DNA of 35,355 nucleotides from CBFCZU01 sp965602635. GTDB lineage: Bacteria > Planctomycetota > Phycisphaerae > SM23-33. Below, in pieces: positions 32,972-35,355 of this stretch. Under the pieces are notes generated by a model. It was not told the origin of the DNA. It was given only the letters and a program-made list of their open reading frames with translations, and did not search any database. The position numbers were made by a program, and so were the translations under genes. The stretch lies in assembly GCA_965602635.1 (NCBI GenBank), contig CBFCZU010000010.1, forward strand, positions 1 to 35,355, given 5' to 3'. Every line of letters begins with the position of its first letter. Position 1 is the first letter of the stretch.

Positions 32972-34089
32972 GAATCGTCATCGCCCCGGACTCCTACAAG
33001 GAGAGCATCTCGGCCGTGGAGGCGGCCGAGGCGCTGGCGGCCGGTGCGCGCCAGGCAAACCCCGCCGCGGAGATCGACCTGTGCCCCATGGCTGACGGGG
33101 GCGAGGGGACGGTGGAGGCGATGGTGGCCGCCACGGGCGGGGAGTTCCGCGAGGCGAACACCTTCGGCCCGCTGGGCGAGCCCATGCGGGCGCGGCTGGG
33201 GCTCCTCGGCGACGGGTCCGGTTCGGTGATGGAGATGGCCGCCGCCGCGGGCATCGCCCTGGTCCCGCCGGATAAGCGCAACCCGCTGCTGACGACCACC
33301 TTCGGCGTGGGCTCACTCATCCGCGCCGCGCTCGATCTGGGCGTTCGGCGGATCGTCCTGGGCATCGGCGGCTCGGCCACGGTGGACGGCGGCGCCGGCT
33401 GCGCGCAGGCACTGGGCGTGGCATTCATCGACGGAAGCGGCAAGGCGTGCGTCTGCGGGCTCGCCGGCGGCGGACTGGCGTCGATCGCCCGCATCGACAT
33501 GAGCGACCGCGACCCGCGGATTGCCGACGCCGACATCCGCGTCGCCTGCGACGTGACCAACCCGCTCACCGGCCCGGACGGGGCGGCGGCCGTCTATGCC
33601 CCGCAGAAGGGGGCCACCGCCGAGATGGTCGATCTGCTCGAGGCCGGGCTGGCAAACCTGGCCGAGGTCATCCGCCGCGACCTGGGCATCGACGTCGAGC
33701 ACCTGCCCGGCGCAGGGGCCGCCGGAGGGCTGGGGGCGGGGCTTGTCGCCTTCGCGGGGGCAAAGCTGGCCAGCGGCGTGCGGATCGTCGCCGAGGCGGT
33801 AGGCCTGCCCGAGCGGCTCGAAGGCGCCGACCTGGTCATCACCGGCGAGGGCAGCTTCGACCGCTCCAGTCGGTTCGACAAGGCGGCCGTCGGCGTGGCC
33901 CGGATGGCGGCTGAGCGAGGCGTGCCCGTCGTCTGCATCCCCGGCCGCGCGACCGCCGACGCACCGCGCGAGCTGTTCCGCCTGGTCCGCCCGCTGGTCG
34001 CTGGCGACGTCACCGCCGCCCAGGCCATCGCCCGCCCCAGGCCGGTCTTGCAACGCCGCGCCGCGGAGGCGATAAGAGAGTTGCTCTGA
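32968..34089 (+). CDS. glycerate kinase (GarK/GlxK family)
   Basis: Phosphorylates glycerate to a phosphoglycerate that enters glycolysis or serine synthesis. The 373-residue protein has the family start RIVIAPDSYKESISAVEAAE, the PMADGGEGTVEAM block, IVLGIGGSATVDGGAG, CDVTNPLTGPDGAAAVYAPQ, PGAGAAGGLGAG and ITGEGSFDRSS. The ATG at 32968 sits in an ATGA overlap with the protease stop and has GGGAGGAAGG about 8 bases upstream, so it is translationally coupled. It precedes lysA by 15 bp. This family usually gives 2-phosphoglycerate; no other glycerate gene is in the window. Confidence 0.93.
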   Translation: MRIVIAPDSYKESISAVEAAEALAAGARQANPAAEIDLCPMADGGEGTVEAMVAATGGEFREANTFGPLGEPMRARLGLLGDGSGSVMEMAAAAGIALVPPDKRNPLLTTTFGVGSLIRAALDLGVRRIVLGIGGSATVDGGAGCAQALGVAFIDGSGKACVCGLAGGGLASIARIDMSDRDPRIADADIRVACDVTNPLTGPDGAAAVYAPQKGATAEMVDLLEAGLANLAEVIRRDLGIDVEHLPGAGAAGGLGAGLVAFAGAKLASGVRIVAEAVGLPERLEGADLVITGEGSFDRSSRFDKAAVGVARMAAERGVPVVCIPGRATADAPRELFRLVRPLVAGDVTAAQAIARPRPVLQRRAAEAIRELL

Positions 34090-34104
34090 CTGAAGGAAGC
34101 CTTG

Positions 34105-35355
34105 ATGGACCGCTTTGAATACAGGAACGGCGAGCTGTTCTGCGAGGACGTGGCCGTCGAGCGGATCGCGTCCGAGGCCGGCACGCCGGTGTACATCTAC
34201 TCGGCCGGGACGCTCCGGGACCACTACCGCCGCCTGGCCGAGGCCTTCGCCGAGCTGAATTCGACGATCTGCTTCTCCATCAAGTCGCTGTCGAACGTTC
34301 ACATCCTCCGCCTGCTGGCGGCGGAGGGCGCGGGCTTCGACGTGGTCTCGGGCGGCGAGCTGTACCGCGCCCGGCAGGCGGGCGCCGAGATGAGCCGCGT
34401 AGTCTTCGCCGGCGTGGGCAAGACCGACGAGGAGATCGACGCCGCCCTGGCCGCCGGAGTGGCCTGCTTCAACGTCGAGTCGGAGGCCGAGTTCGAGAAC
34501 CTCTCGCGGCTGGCCGCGGCCGCTGGGGCAAAAGCCCGCGCCGCGCTGCGGGTCAACCCCGACGTTGACCCCAAGACCCACCACCACATCACCACGGGCA
34601 AGAAGGAAACCAAGTTCGGCGTGGACCTGGACCGGGCCGAGGCGTTCTTCCAGGCCCACGGCGCCGACGAGCACGTGGCCCTGGACGGGCTTCACTTCCA
34701 CCTGGGCTCGTCGATCTTCTCGCCCGATCCGTACGTCGAGGCGATAGGCAAGGCGCTGGACCTGATCGCCCGGCTGGGCGAGGCCGGCTTGCGGGTTCGC
34801 TGTCTGAACATCGGGGGCGGATACGCGGCCGATTACGGCCGGCAAGAGGCGCCCCTGGCGGCGGATTACGCCGCGAGCATCGTCCCGCTATTGAAGGGCA
34901 CGGGCCTGGAGGTGATTCTCGAGCCCGGGCGGCAGATCGTCTGCAACTCAGGGCTGCTGGTGGGGCGGGTGCTGTACGTCAAGGCCAGCGGGCAGCGCAG
35001 GTTCGCCATCGTGGATACGGCCATGACCGAGCTGATCCGCCCGGCCCTGTACGACAGTTTTCATTTCATCTGGCCGGTGCGGTCGGCCGAGGCCCCGCAG
35101 CGGTCGGCCGACTACGCGCCGCCCGGCAGCGTCGAGATGGACGTCGTGGGCGGGGTGTGCGAGCCGTCGGACTTCCTGGCCAAGGATCGCATGTTGCCCG
35201 AGGTCGCCCGCGGCGACCTGCTGGCGGTCTTCTCCGCCGGCGCCTACGGGTTCGTGATGGCCAGCCAGTACAACTCGCGCCCGCGCCCGCCCGAGGTGCT
35301 GGTGGAGGGCGACCGCTGGCGCGTCATCCGGCGGCGGGAGACGTACGAGGACCTC
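34105..35355 (+). CDS. lysA: diaminopimelate decarboxylase, 3' partial
   Basis: Decarboxylates meso-diaminopimelate to lysine with PLP. The frame is open for 417 codons to the window end, which is about the usual full length, so only the last few residues are missing. Seen: PLP lysine Lys60 in CFSIKSLSN (a variant of the usual YAxKAN), GFDVVSGGEL, HFHLGSSIF, LNIGGGYAADYG, the phosphate-binding EPGRQIV, CEPSDFLAKDR with the active-site Cys, and GAYGFVMASQYNSRPRP. The ATG at 34105 has GAAGGAAG about 5 bases upstream. It lies 15 bp after the glycerate kinase gene, probably in the same transcript. Confidence 0.94.
   Translation, partial: MDRFEYRNGELFCEDVAVERIASEAGTPVYIYSAGTLRDHYRRLAEAFAELNSTICFSIKSLSNVHILRLLAAEGAGFDVVSGGELYRARQAGAEMSRVVFAGVGKTDEEIDAALAAGVACFNVESEAEFENLSRLAAAAGAKARAALRVNPDVDPKTHHHITTGKKETKFGVDLDRAEAFFQAHGADEHVALDGLHFHLGSSIFSPDPYVEAIGKALDLIARLGEAGLRVRCLNIGGGYAADYGRQEAPLAADYAASIVPLLKGTGLEVILEPGRQIVCNSGLLVGRVLYVKASGQRRFAIVDTAMTELIRPALYDSFHFIWPVRSAEAPQRSADYAPPGSVEMDVVGGVCEPSDFLAKDRMLPEVARGDLLAVFSAGAYGFVMASQYNSRPRPPEVLVEGDRWRVIRRRETYEDL

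Overview
The window looks like a contig from a high-GC, free-living planctomycete, most likely of the Phycisphaerae type. The evidence is a secreted leucine-rich-repeat protein ending in dockerin-like calcium-binding motifs and a VPEP-type PEP-CTERM tail, an expansion of uroporphyrinogen-decarboxylase-like proteins, an ECF sigma/anti-sigma pair, and Planctomycetes-style dispersed intergenic repeats. A single-chain pyruvate:ferredoxin oxidoreductase, a one-cluster ferredoxin and an Fe-S type uracil-DNA glycosylase fit an anaerobic or facultative life. Lineage is inferred from gene content only; no rRNA or tRNA gene was seen.

Layout. 1-3.3 kb: 3' part of the LRR/dockerin/PEP-CTERM protein, then trpF and a UroD-like gene in tandem. 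3.4-7.4 kb (minus): ECF sigma factor, an anti-sigma factor whose outer domain is DUF4139-like, and a separately exported DUF4139-like protein. 7.45-10 kb: copy 1 of a 187-bp hairpin-rich element, then an ArsR-methyltransferase fusion and ahcY behind a good promoter with a palindrome. 10-13.9 kb (minus): three-gene signalling cassette (HTH-receiver, HDOD-GAF-histidine kinase, receiver-GAF). 14.3-19.7 kb: queA, a small membrane protein, a DsbD-type reductase, a priming sugar transferase, a type-4 uracil-DNA glycosylase (minus) and a ferredoxin. 19.77-19.96 kb: copy 2 of the element, placed exactly at the stop codon of a second UroD-like gene. 20-22.4 kb (minus): cmk, plsC and that UroD-like gene. 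22.5-23.4 kb: hicBA and a small lipoprotein. 23.4-29.1 kb (minus): pyruvate:ferredoxin oxidoreductase, a membrane protein with a GspF-N-like start, and an APH-type kinase. 29.2-35.4 kb (plus): secreted glycosidase-like protein, metallophosphatase, HtrA-like protease, glycerate kinase and lysA, cut by the window end.

The most unusual signal is the 187-bp element. Two copies 12.3 kb apart are about 98% identical, fold into strong hairpins around a multi-branch core, differ only at loop or wobble-compatible positions, and each is flanked by its own 4-bp direct repeat (CCAG/CCAG and TTAG/TTAG). That pattern points to a small non-autonomous mobile element that carries a structured RNA or DNA fold. 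The second point of interest is the sigma / anti-sigma / exported-paralogue cassette at 3.4-7.4 kb. A third is a recurrent TAnnAT -10-like box near many starts, sometimes so close to the start codon that leaderless mRNA is likely.
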